From a virus, in the IMG/VR virus record IMGVR_UViG_3300048927_000784, positions 1 to 40,632 of that record: a stretch of DNA of 40,632 nucleotides; one strand, written 5' to 3'. The translations under genes and the position numbers were made by a program. Position 1 is the first letter of the stretch. Each line of letters starts with the position of its first letter. Below, piece by piece: positions 13,606 through 20,498 of this stretch. The notes beneath the pieces were generated by a model. The model made no database searches and had not been told where the DNA came from. It was given only the letters and a program-made list of their open reading frames with translations.

Positions 13606-13776
13606 TTCCTTTTGCTTGCAATTAGTTGGCTATGGTCACCGGAACTGGTATTCGCAATAATAGTTTAACTCGGTTAACCATCAGTTTGCCGCGCGCGCTC
13701 TTGCTGCGTTGCATCATTTCGGATTAATGCGCGTGCGTCGGCAACACGTCCGTTGTGGACCTGAGGAGACTTCACG

Positions 13777-14028
13777 ATGAGCGCAGATGACGGTGAAGCC
13801 GGTCAGGAGATCATCAAAAACGTCGAGTTGGCTCTTGGCGATGGATCTACCGTCTCTGTGTATCTCAGAGGTCGCAACGAGCCCGTCTCGGTGGTTCGCG
13901 TGCACCGCACGCCGCTCACTGTGCGGCTGGAAGGTACCGGCAACGCGGTCCACGACGTGACGTACAGCGCTGTTGTTGGAGCGAAGTACTCTCCTCGTGG
14001 ACTGCGCGTCGTCGACGGTATGGCGTAG
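13777..14028 (+). CDS. Small hypothetical protein (83 aa)
   Basis: ATG 13777 has a good GAGGAG site 9 nt upstream. An acidic N-terminus (MSADDGEAGQEIIKNVELAL) is followed by a beta-rich body with DGSTVSVYLRG, VSVVRVHRTPLTVRLEG and VVGAKYSPRG. The alternating strands suggest a small beta-barrel. The 170 bp upstream (13606-13776) hold no gene but do hold GTTAA/TTAAC repeats around 13665-13679 (GGTTAACC at 13672) next to an AATAAT at 13656, which could be a promoter and operator. Function unknown. Confidence 0.6.
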   Translation: MSADDGEAGQEIIKNVELALGDGSTVSVYLRGRNEPVSVVRVHRTPLTVRLEGTGNAVHDVTYSAVVGAKYSPRGLRVVDGMA

Positions 14029-14060
14029 TTTGCAGCGCTGCCAGATGGGTGTGCCTTGGT

Positions 14061-14078
14061 ACTCAAAGTGAGTTGAAT
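14061..14078 (+). promoter_or_regulatory. ArsR-type operator candidate
   Basis: ACTCAA-AGTGAG-TTGAAT is an imperfect dyad (5 of 6 arm pairs) with a 6-nt spacer. It also contains the perfect ACTCA-AAG-TGAGT palindrome. It lies 72 bp upstream of the ArsR start at 14150, beside an AT-rich GAATAATTTA stretch. ArsR-family operators often have this TCAA/TTGA form, so autoregulation is plausible. Confidence 0.4.
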
Positions 14079-14149
14079 AGAATAATTTACGTTAGGTGCT
14101 CGGGCCGCGTAGGTTGCACCCCGCAGGCTGGGTTCATAGGCTGGCGTTG

Positions 14150-14461
14150 ATGATAGAGAACCGACATCGACAGGCGGCACGCGATTCCGATTTCTTAAAG
14201 GTCTTGGGGGGCCGCACTCGCATCCTCCTACTTCGGGAACTCTTCGACGGCGAGAAGTCAGTCGGCGAGCTTGCCGCTGCAATCGGCGTGCTGGAGACGG
14301 CGGTTTCGCAGCAGCTTACCATGCTGAAAGCAGCGGGATTCGTCTCAACCCGCCGTGAAGGGCAGAAGATCTTCTATTCGCTGGCGAGTGACGATGCGCG
14401 GCAGCTTCTCGAGGCAGTTCGAGAGTTGACTACGAAGGTCGAGGTAGAGGCTAAAGGGTAG
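14150..14461 (+). CDS. ArsR-family regulator 1 (no cysteines)
   Basis: A 103-aa winged-helix repressor-type protein. The pattern is LKVLGGRTRILLLRELFDGE, then VGELAAAIGVLETAVSQQLT as recognition helices, then LKAAGFVSTRREGQKIFYSL as the wing. There is no cysteine anywhere, so the classic arsenic or metal-binding ELCVCDL site is absent; it must sense something else or act constitutively. ATG 14150 gives the natural N-terminus (a TTG lies one codon earlier). It faces the PEP-CTERM gene at 14828-15421 and is related to the ArsR at 17359-17685, which faces the second PEP-CTERM gene in mirror image. Confidence 0.88.
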   Translation: MIENRHRQAARDSDFLKVLGGRTRILLLRELFDGEKSVGELAAAIGVLETAVSQQLTMLKAAGFVSTRREGQKIFYSLASDDARQLLEAVRELTTKVEVEAKG

Positions 14462-14497
14462 AGGGAAACTGCGACGCAGCGCTCTGTCCGAGGACGC

Positions 14498-14719
14498 TTA
14501 GTCCGCGGCACGCTTAGGTGGGAGCTCCCGGAGGAAGCTAGGACGCTCTTCGACTGCGCTCGGTAGATCAGAGAGCAGAGCCCGCGTCGCCTGCATCAAG
14601 CCCGACAGCCTGTGTACGCACTCTGCCAGCTTCGGATCATTCAAATCTCCAGCTAAAGCGTCCAGCTTCGCCAAGTGCGCCGCAGCATCCATCGGCCCAG
14701 CAGGTGTGTTGGCGGTCAT
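14498..14719 (-). CDS. Small helical protein (73 aa), unknown
   Basis: ATG 14719 with AAGG about 8 nt upstream. The product reads MDAAAHLAKLDALAGDLNDP followed by LAECVHRLSGLMQATRALLSD, an amphipathic helical hairpin, and ends basic (PPKRAAD). It has no signal peptide or known domain. It lies between ArsR 1 and the PEP-CTERM gene with no counterpart on the mirrored side. Confidence 0.55.
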   Translation of the reverse strand: MTANTPAGPMDAAAHLAKLDALAGDLNDPKLAECVHRLSGLMQATRALLSDLPSAVEERPSFLRELPPKRAAD

Positions 14720-14767
14720 GTTGCTGCCTTCAGTTAGAGCGATCCAACAAAGCTCTGAACGACGCCC

Positions 14768-14802
14768 AAAAGAAAAAGGGCGACCCCGAGCCGGGGCCGC
14801 CC
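14768..14802 (-). terminator. Rho-independent terminator of PEP-CTERM gene 1
   Basis: Read on the minus strand, an 11-bp stem with one mismatched pair (arms 14802-14792 and 14788-14778, 3-nt loop) is followed directly by TTTTTCTTTT (14777-14768). This is a canonical intrinsic terminator 25 bp after the PEP-CTERM stop. A related but weaker hairpin follows the second PEP-CTERM gene. Confidence 0.85.
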
Positions 14803-14827
14803 TCTTTCAAATCACGCAGATTGCCTC

Positions 14828-15421
14828 TTAGGCGTACGTGACCTTGACGCTGCGGCGACGACGCACGGCTGCACCAGCCATGCCGGCACCGGCGATCAGC
14901 ATGCCCCAAGCGGCCGGCTCGGGCACGCCCGACGGCGGCGAAGCGAGCGTGTAGCTGCCCGACACGGCGGAGCCAGCGCCACCGGTCTGGGTGAAGCTGA
15001 AGGTCAGCGATGCCGCGCCCGGATCGAAGCCCGCCAGGGCAACCGACGGAGTGAAGGTGCCGAGCGTGTACAGCGAGACGACGCTGCTGGTGCCAACAGT
15101 CGACAGGTCCACCTTCGAGATGGTGCCGACGAACGTGCCATATGCACCGCTGAGGGTGACAGCCGAACCCCAGGTGGCAGTGACGCTGGAGAGGTTAAAC
15201 GGAGTGAAGAACGAGATGGGGCTCAGGTCGCCAGTGCCATTGCTGGTGGCGATCGTTCCGCTGTTGGTGAAGGTGGTACCGGCGCCGATGACCGGGGTCG
15301 AGCTGCCGACATTGAACACGGCGCCAGCGAGCGTGCCGACGATGGTGGCAGCCGAGGCGGCCGAAGGAGCTACAATCGCTGCCGTGGTGGCAGCAAGCAA
15401 CGCGAAAACACGAGTGCGCAT
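14828..15421 (-). CDS. PEPxxWA-CTERM surface protein 1
   Basis: A 197-aa exported protein. Residues 1-25 form a signal peptide (MRTRVFALLAATTAAIVAPS, AASA-ATI cleavage). The mature part is a Ser/Thr/Gly-rich beta domain. The C-terminus has the exosortase sorting tag: VPEPAAWGMLIAGAGMAG with the PEP motif, a transmembrane helix and a final RRRR cluster. Exosortase/EpsH systems in sphingomonads cut such tags and release or anchor the protein at the outer surface, often with exopolysaccharide. The start is chosen for the signal peptide and AGGGGA site. It is about two thirds identical by eye and equal in length to the product of 16496-17089. No exosortase is in the window, so it would depend on the host's. 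Confidence 0.92.
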   Translation of the reverse strand: MRTRVFALLAATTAAIVAPSAASAATIVGTLAGAVFNVGSSTPVIGAGTTFTNSGTIATSNGTGDLSPISFFTPFNLSSVTATWGSAVTLSGAYGTFVGTISKVDLSTVGTSSVVSLYTLGTFTPSVALAGFDPGAASLTFSFTQTGGAGSAVSGSYTLASPPSGVPEPAAWGMLIAGAGMAGAAVRRRRSVKVTYA

Positions 15422-15488
15422 ACATTCCCCTACTTTGGTTAAAGACCGGTTAATGCCGGCAAAAGAGCACTCTCTGGAAGCCCGCACC

Positions 15489-15502
15489 TTGTCAATCACA
15501 AA
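15489..15502 (-). promoter_or_regulatory. Conserved upstream box of PEP-CTERM gene 1
   Basis: On the minus strand TTTGTGATTGACAA, 12 of 14 bases the same as the box at 16415-16428. The TTGACA inside it lies 68 nt from the start codon, exactly as in copy 2. It resembles a -35 hexamer, but no TATAAT-like -10 sits at the right distance, which may mean an activator or an alternative sigma factor is required. Confidence 0.55.
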
Positions 15503-16414
15503 TTGTTGCACTTGCGAGATGTGACTGTTCAATCTCGACTATATGTCTAAGATTCTAAGCAAATTTTTTTCTTGCCCTACCTGCGCTTCAATGAAGGTCA
15601 TTAGCCGCCAAACGTTTGCAGTAGCAGCAATTTTTTCGCGGAGGGTGAGAACTCCTGTGGACAGTCGCTTGTTCCGATCTTATCTAATTCTAGCCGTCCC
15701 CTCCCGTGCGCAATCGGGCCCTAAAATCGAAGTGATTCGTTCTTTCGATTGGGGGCGGCAACTCTCGCTCTCTATGAAGCCTGATTGTGGCCGCTGCTGT
15801 GCGGTTTTTCGGCAAGAGGCCGCGGCGATCATCACGTAGATCATCGATTAGGAGTGCCTAGCTCATTTGCTTTCTGAATCGGGCATGAGTAAATCGGCCC
15901 GGTCACTCCTTCTCGACTGCACTCGATCCACACCTCCGAGTGCGTGAGCCGACGGGCTTGCCGAGTTGGAGTGACACGCGCAGATCTTGGTTCTGCGCTG
16001 CCTCGGTCCCCACTACTGTGCTTGGTATTGGTCTACTCACGTCCCAGGAGCAGGCGAGCGCCCTGAACCGCAGATGATCGTGCGCCCATCGCTGACAGGT
16101 GGGAATGCGGCAACATCACCTAAGGGTGAGAACGTCCAGTGCGTCTACGTCTAAGCCGCCTCTGATGGCGGCATGCGCATGGCGAATCACAAAGCACAGT
16201 GCAGGTCCGCTCCGAGTCGAATTTCGATGGAAATGCGCTTCCAGCGAGGATCAAAATTTAGAGTGGTAGTCGATCAGCGATGTGCAAACGTTGCAACTTA
16301 CGGTCGGTTCGAGGCGGTATAGCACGCAGCGCAGATCGTGGTCTCCGGAATTTATCATGACTTAATATCAATTTGCGTGCGCACTCTCGTTAGAGTCCCC
16401 TGGCGAGGGTATAT

Positions 16415-16428
16415 TTTGCAATTGACAA
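16415..16428 (+). promoter_or_regulatory. Conserved upstream box of PEP-CTERM gene 2
   Basis: TTTGCAATTGACAA. The TTGACA (16422-16427) is followed by 68 nt and then ATG 16496, the same spacing as in copy 1. Nearby GGTTAACGCCGG (16450-16461) also recurs as GGTTAATGCCGG near copy 1, but in the opposite orientation relative to the gene. Confidence 0.55.
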
Positions 16429-16495
16429 TCAACGTCCTTCTGCAAAGTTGGTTAACGCCGGAACCAGCCGGTGGCTAAGTAAAGCAGGAGACACT

Positions 16496-17089
16496 ATGCG
16501 CACTCGTGTTATTGCGCTGCTTGCTGCTGCCTCAGCAGCAGTTGCGGCTCCAACGGCAGCCTCGGCCGCCACTCTTGTCGGCACGCTGACCGGCGCTATC
16601 TTTAACATCGGCAGCTCGACCCCGGTCATCGCTGCCGGTAGTACGTTCACGAACAGCGGGTCGCTCATCACCAACAACGGCACAGGCGACTTCAGCCCTG
16701 TTTCATTCTTCACGCCGTTCGCTCTGTCGACCGTCACGGCTGCCAACGGTTCCGTTGTCACTCTCTCGGGCCTATTCGGCACTTTCGTTGGTTCTGTAGG
16801 AAGTCTCAGCGTCACGAACTCGAAGCTGACCAATATGGTGACGCTCTACACGTACGGCACCTTCACGCCGTCGGGCACGCTCGCAAGCTACGACCCGGGC
16901 GCGGCGTCGGTATTTTTCACCTTCACGCAAGGCACTACGCCTGGTTCGATCGTATCGGGCAGCTACACGTTGTCCTCGCCGCCGAGCCCGGTTCCCGAGC
17001 CGGCTGTTTGGGGACTGGCGATCGCTGGTGCCGGTATGGCTGGCGCTGCCGTTCGTCGTCGCCGCCGCGAGAAGGTCGCTGCTGCCTGA
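16496..17089 (+). CDS. PEPxxWA-CTERM surface protein 2
   Basis: A 197-aa paralogue of the product of 14828-15421, transcribed in the opposite direction. The signal peptide starts MRTRVIALLAAASAAVAAPT and cleaves after AASA. The mature domain shares GTGD-SP-SFFTPF and GTFTP and DPGAAS blocks with copy 1. The C-terminal exosortase tag is VPEPAVWGLAIAGAGMAGAA followed by RRRRR-E-K. AGGAGA lies 5 nt before ATG 16496. The central part (about residues 85-130) is the most divergent, as expected if it is the exposed or selected region. It is likely exported and processed by the host exosortase. Confidence 0.92.
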   Translation: MRTRVIALLAAASAAVAAPTAASAATLVGTLTGAIFNIGSSTPVIAAGSTFTNSGSLITNNGTGDFSPVSFFTPFALSTVTAANGSVVTLSGLFGTFVGSVGSLSVTNSKLTNMVTLYTYGTFTPSGTLASYDPGAASVFFTFTQGTTPGSIVSGSYTLSSPPSPVPEPAVWGLAIAGAGMAGAAVRRRRREKVAAA

Positions 17090-17114
17090 ACCACAGCAAT
17101 CGTCGATCGGGAGG

Positions 17115-17136
17115 GGCGGCCTTTGTCGAGGTCGCC
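17115..17136 (+). terminator. Hairpin after PEP-CTERM gene 2
   Basis: GGCGGCC (17115-17121) pairs with GGTCGCC (17130-17136), with one G-U pair and an 8-nt loop, followed by ATTTCT. It is similar in sequence to the terminator at 14768-14802 (shared GGGCGGCC and GGTCGCC) but lacks its T-tract, so it is probably a weakened homologous terminator. Confidence 0.5.
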
Positions 17137-17358
17137 ATTTCTGGATGAAGCGGCTTTGCCCATGTAGCAATTGCATGGACGCGGACGTAATCGACTTGAC
17201 AGTCGCTGCCAAATAGCGCATGAAAAACACGCTGGCGGACTGCGCCTGCACATTCGGCTCGGTGGCTTCGGCTTCCGGGCCGTTTCTCGTTTAAGTGGAT
17301 CGCTGATACCGATGCGCCCGCCTCAACCTGTGTGGGGCGTTCGGACCTAGTTCGAAGG

Positions 17359-17685
17359 CTACTCAGCTAAGGTTGGCGTACCTGCCTCTGCCCTTTCGCG
17401 CTGCATCGCCAATGCTGCTTCCACCAAGTGCTTCGCTGCTGGGTTCGAGATAGAGTAAAATCTAAGCTGGCCATCTCTTCGCTTAGAGACAAACCCTGCG
17501 CCACGAAGAACGGCGAGTTGCTGCGAAACTGCAGTGTCTGACTTTTTGACGTTCTCGGCCAGTCGCCCGACCGACATCTCGCCATCGAGCAGAGCCACCA
17601 GCAAAGTTAGTCGATGGCGGCCGGATACCAGCTTGAGAAGCGAGGATGCTTCATCCGCGGAGTTGCGTAGGTCTTCAAGGGGCAT
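17359..17685 (-). CDS. ArsR-family regulator 2 (no cysteines)
   Basis: A 108-aa winged-helix protein. LLKLVSGRHRLTLLVALLDGE is the N-terminal helix block. Then come VGRLAENVKKSDTAVSQQLA as the recognition region and LRGAGFVSKRRDGQLRFYSI as the wing. It is related to ArsR 1 (shared TAVSQQL, L-AGFVS-RR-GQ-FYS) and likewise has no cysteine. It points towards PEP-CTERM gene 2, mirroring ArsR 1 and PEP-CTERM gene 1. No strong ribosome site is seen. The 129 bp between its start and the HNH gene show no clear operator. Confidence 0.88.
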   Translation of the reverse strand: MPLEDLRNSADEASSLLKLVSGRHRLTLLVALLDGEMSVGRLAENVKKSDTAVSQQLAVLRGAGFVSKRRDGQLRFYSISNPAAKHLVEAALAMQRERAEAGTPTLAE

Positions 17686-17814
17686 GCGGGTGATAGCTCG
17701 CGCTTAGGTGAGCGCCCCATGGAGCACACGATCGAGCGACGACGCAAGACCATCTGCCACGCTGCAGCGGGTTGTTAACCGGGTGAAAACGTTCTCTTCC
17801 TGGATCGTGCATGC

Positions 17815-18135
17815 ATGCCTACACGTCCTCCTCAGCTGCGGCAGAAGGCACAGCGTCCCTCAAGCAACTGGGATCGACGCAAGAGCCGACACGAGCGCGG
17901 CTATGGGCGTGAGCATGAAGCAATGCGCCGCATCCTGCTGGATGAGGAGCCGCTCTGCCGCGCCTGCTTGGGCAAGGAGCCGCCGCAGTACGCGCCGAGC
18001 ACGATCGCTGATCACATCCGCCCAAAGGCTGAAGGCGGCACGGACGAGCGCGACAACTATCAGGGGCTCTGCTCCCCGTGCAGCAAGGCGAAGACAGCAC
18101 GAGAGAGCGCCAGGGCGCGTCGCCGTGCTCGCTGA
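17815..18135 (+). CDS. HNH endonuclease (packaging-associated)
   Basis: A 106-aa HNH nuclease. The zinc-ribbon cysteines are CRAC (about residues 48-51) and CSPC near residue 86. The HNH core is IADHIRPKAEGGTDERDNYQ with D-H, then N, then the closing CSPC. Small HNH proteins directly upstream of terS act with terminase at cos in HK97-like phages. The basic ends (RRKSRHERGYG; RARRRAR) suit DNA binding. It is the first gene of the late plus-strand run. Confidence 0.9.
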   Translation: MPTRPPQLRQKAQRPSSNWDRRKSRHERGYGREHEAMRRILLDEEPLCRACLGKEPPQYAPSTIADHIRPKAEGGTDERDNYQGLCSPCSKAKTARESARARRRAR

Positions 18136-18146
18136 TGCGGGTGGGG

Positions 18147-18241
18147 GGGTGTCAGAAATCAACACCCTGCCGCCACCTGGACCGCACACGGGGCCTTTTT
18201 TCGCGCGTGCGAATTAAACTTTCGGTGCGAATTAAATTTCG
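18147..18241. other. Candidate cos region with hairpin and tandem repeat
   Basis: Between the HNH and terS genes lie GGGTGT (18147-18152) and ACACCC (18162-18167), a 6-bp hairpin beside a seven-G run. Further on is a tandem direct repeat, GTGCGAATTAAACTTTCG (18207-18224) and GTGCGAATTAAATTTCG (18225-18241), ending at the terS ribosome site. HNH-type phages have their cohesive-end site in this interval; the exact cut is not visible by eye. Confidence 0.35.
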
Positions 18242-18250
18242 GAGGCCCAG

Positions 18251-18670
18251 ATGAAGCGTGGCCCCAAGCCCGAACCGGCGGCGTCGAAGCTGGCGCGCGG
18301 CACCTTCCAGCCGGTGCGCGACGCGCCGAAAACCGAAGTTCTCGTGCCGGGCGATCCCCCGGTGATGCCGGATTATCTGACCGCTGGGGCTATCGACGTC
18401 TGGCAGGAGGAGCTCGGCCGCGTGATGGCGGCGGGCGTCGCCGAAATCGATAGCTCGCTGTTCGCCCGATACTGCTCGCTCGAGGCGCTGGTGCGCGAGG
18501 CCTTCGCTGAGGGTGGCGAGCCGCCGCCCGCCGCGTACCTCACGGTGCTGCGCCAATATGCGGAGCTGCTGGGCATCGCGGGTCGGAAAAGCCGGGTCGG
18601 CAAGGTGGGCGATGACCCGAGCAAAAACCGGAACCCGTTCGCGCGGAACGGCGCGCGCGCGCGCGGCTAA
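18251..18670 (+). CDS. terS: Terminase small subunit, P27-type
   Basis: A 139-aa protein with the P27-family opening MKRGPKPEPAASKLARGTF, then PPVMPDYLTAGAIDVWQEEL and a helical body ending near GKVGDDPSKNRNPFARNG. GGAGG lies 6 nt upstream of ATG 18251. It recognises viral DNA ends and delivers them to the large subunit. It overlaps terL by 59 nt, an unusually long overlap, which couples their synthesis. Confidence 0.9.
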   Translation: MKRGPKPEPAASKLARGTFQPVRDAPKTEVLVPGDPPVMPDYLTAGAIDVWQEELGRVMAAGVAEIDSSLFARYCSLEALVREAFAEGGEPPPAAYLTVLRQYAELLGIAGRKSRVGKVGDDPSKNRNPFARNGARARG

Positions 18671-20498
18671 GCCGGCGCTCAAATTCGAGCCGACCGAGCA
18701 CGATCGCAACTATAGCGAGATCGCGCTCGGCTATGCGCGTGCCGCGGCGGCGGACAAGCGCCAGCAATCGCACTGCAAGTGGGTCCGGCTGGCTGCCCAG
18801 CGGCACCTGGACGACCTCAAGCGGTCGAAAACGAGGGCTTTCGAGTTCTATTTCGACCCCTGGCACGGCAACGATATCTGCGATGTCATCGAGAAATTGC
18901 CCCACATCGAGGGCAATTGGTGCACCTGCCCGGGCGCTGCCGACGACATCCACAGCGATCGGTGCGGGAAAATCGACCTAGAGCCGGCGCAGATCTTCAT
19001 CCTCAGCACGGTTTTCGGCTGGCGGCGGAAGGGGAGCGGGCTGCGCCGCTTCACGATGGTCTATGAGGAGGTCGCGCGGAAGAACGCCAAGTCGACGAAG
19101 ACCGCTGGCGTCTCGCTCTACTGCCTCGCATGCGAGAACGAGACCGGGCCGCAGGTGCTCACCGTCGCGACGACGTTCGACCAGGCGAAGAAGGTCTTCC
19201 ACCCCGCGAAGCGCATGGTGGAGAAGACGCCGGACCTTCAGGAGGCGTTCTCCCTGATCGCCTGGGCCAAGTCGATCGAGTGCAAGGACAATGGCGGCTA
19301 CATGCAGCCGCTTCACGCGAAGTCTAAGAGCCAGGACGGCCACAACCCGCACCTGGTGACGCTCGACGAGTTCCATGCTCACAAAGACCGCGGGCTGTTC
19401 AACGTCATGCGGTCGGCGTTCGGCGCCCGCAAGCAGCCGCTGATGTGGATCATCACCACCGCCGGGTCAGACATCAACGGTCCCTGCTATGAGGAACGGG
19501 CGTTCGCGACCAAGGTGCTCGAGGGTACCATCGTCGCCGACCACTATTTCGTGATCATCTTCACCCTGGACCGCGCCGAGGATTATGGCGACGGCCGGAA
19601 GGTGGGCGACGACCCATTCGACGAGACGAAGTGGTGCAAGGCGAACTCGCTGCTCGGCGCCGCGGTGCAGCTTTCCGAGCTTCGGCAGTATGCGATCGAG
19701 GCGAAGTCCAACCCCGCCGCCGAGGGCGAGTTCAAGACGAAGCGCCTCAATATCTGGATCGGCGCGCTCTCGGCCTGGCTGAATGTCACCCAGTGGAACA
19801 TCTGCGGCGACGCGAGCCTGACGCTCGACGATTTCGCCGGGCTCGACTGCTACCTCGGCGCCGATCTCTCGAACGTCGACGACTTGTCGGCCCTGGTGCT
19901 GGCCGCGGTTGATAAGGACGGACGGCTGCTCGTCAAACCATGGTTCTACGTGCCGGAGGCGCGGCTGCAGAGCGTCGACACCTCGGTCAAGCAGATCACG
20001 GAGCTTTACAAGCGGTGGGTCGCCAGCGGTCATCTGACCGCAACGCCCGGAGACTTCATCGATCACAACACGATCGAGGCTCAGATCCGCGCGCTGAAGG
20101 CGCAGCTCGCCGCGCGCAAGGTCACGTTCGACCAGTGGAACAGCGGCCTCGCCATGGCTGCCCGGCTCAACGAGGAGTTCGGAGAGCCGGACAATCCGTT
20201 CGGTCTCCAGATGGCGAAGAACGCGCGGAACTACACCGATCCAGCGAAGGCGATCGAGGCGCGGGTGAAGTCCGGCCCGGCTCGCCTCCGCCATGACGGC
20301 AACCCGGTCCTGACGTGGATGGTCGGGAATGCGGTGGTGGATCGCCGGACCGACGGCAGCATCCTGCCGAAGAAGGAAACGGCGAACAGCGCCAACAAGA
20401 TCGACGGGGTGGATGCCATGCTCAACGCTATCGCCCCGATGCTGCTCCCCTCCGAAGACGATGGTGTCGACGAGTGGATCAAGAGCCTCGCCGCATGA
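18612..20498 (+). CDS. terL: Terminase large subunit
   Basis: A 628-aa packaging motor. The ATPase domain has Walker A ARKNAKST at about 155-162 and Walker B LVTLDEFH at 248-255. The nuclease domain begins around LGADLSNVDDLSAL, with further acidic residues at DFIDHN and near the C-terminus in NKIDGVDAML, matching the RNase H-like metal site. Ahead of Walker A is an unusual Cys/His cluster, CTCPGAADDIHSDRC (104-118). ATG 18612 is the first start that keeps the conserved N-terminus, and it lies inside terS. The gene ends ATGA into the portal gene. Confidence 0.95.
   Translation: MTRAKTGTRSRGTARARAAKPALKFEPTEHDRNYSEIALGYARAAAADKRQQSHCKWVRLAAQRHLDDLKRSKTRAFEFYFDPWHGNDICDVIEKLPHIEGNWCTCPGAADDIHSDRCGKIDLEPAQIFILSTVFGWRRKGSGLRRFTMVYEEVARKNAKSTKTAGVSLYCLACENETGPQVLTVATTFDQAKKVFHPAKRMVEKTPDLQEAFSLIAWAKSIECKDNGGYMQPLHAKSKSQDGHNPHLVTLDEFHAHKDRGLFNVMRSAFGARKQPLMWIITTAGSDINGPCYEERAFATKVLEGTIVADHYFVIIFTLDRAEDYGDGRKVGDDPFDETKWCKANSLLGAAVQLSELRQYAIEAKSNPAAEGEFKTKRLNIWIGALSAWLNVTQWNICGDASLTLDDFAGLDCYLGADLSNVDDLSALVLAAVDKDGRLLVKPWFYVPEARLQSVDTSVKQITELYKRWVASGHLTATPGDFIDHNTIEAQIRALKAQLAARKVTFDQWNSGLAMAARLNEEFGEPDNPFGLQMAKNARNYTDPAKAIEARVKSGPARLRHDGNPVLTWMVGNAVVDRRTDGSILPKKETANSANKIDGVDAMLNAIAPMLLPSEDDGVDEWIKSLAA

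Larger units (their letters stand above)
15422..16495. other. 1.07-kb gene-free interval between divergent PEP-CTERM genes
   Basis: The interval holds the two mirrored upstream regions of the PEP-CTERM genes at its edges. The rest carries no convincing gene: a 98-codon frame at 15543-15839 has no ribosome site and a non-protein-like composition. A small GCCGCC/GGCGGC stem-loop occurs at 16155-16172. Base composition is lower in GC than the flanking phage genes (for example the T-rich tract near 15562). No tRNA fold was seen. It could hold non-coding RNA or a decayed gene. Confidence 0.6.

Noticed and set aside
15543-15839. 98-codon plus-strand frame between the PEP-CTERM genes
   Set aside because: No ribosome site is seen and the composition looks random; it is kept only as part of the gene-free interval.
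14150-17685. ArsR pair as an arsenic-resistance locus
   Set aside because: Neither ArsR has cysteines, and there is no arsenate reductase or efflux gene nearby.
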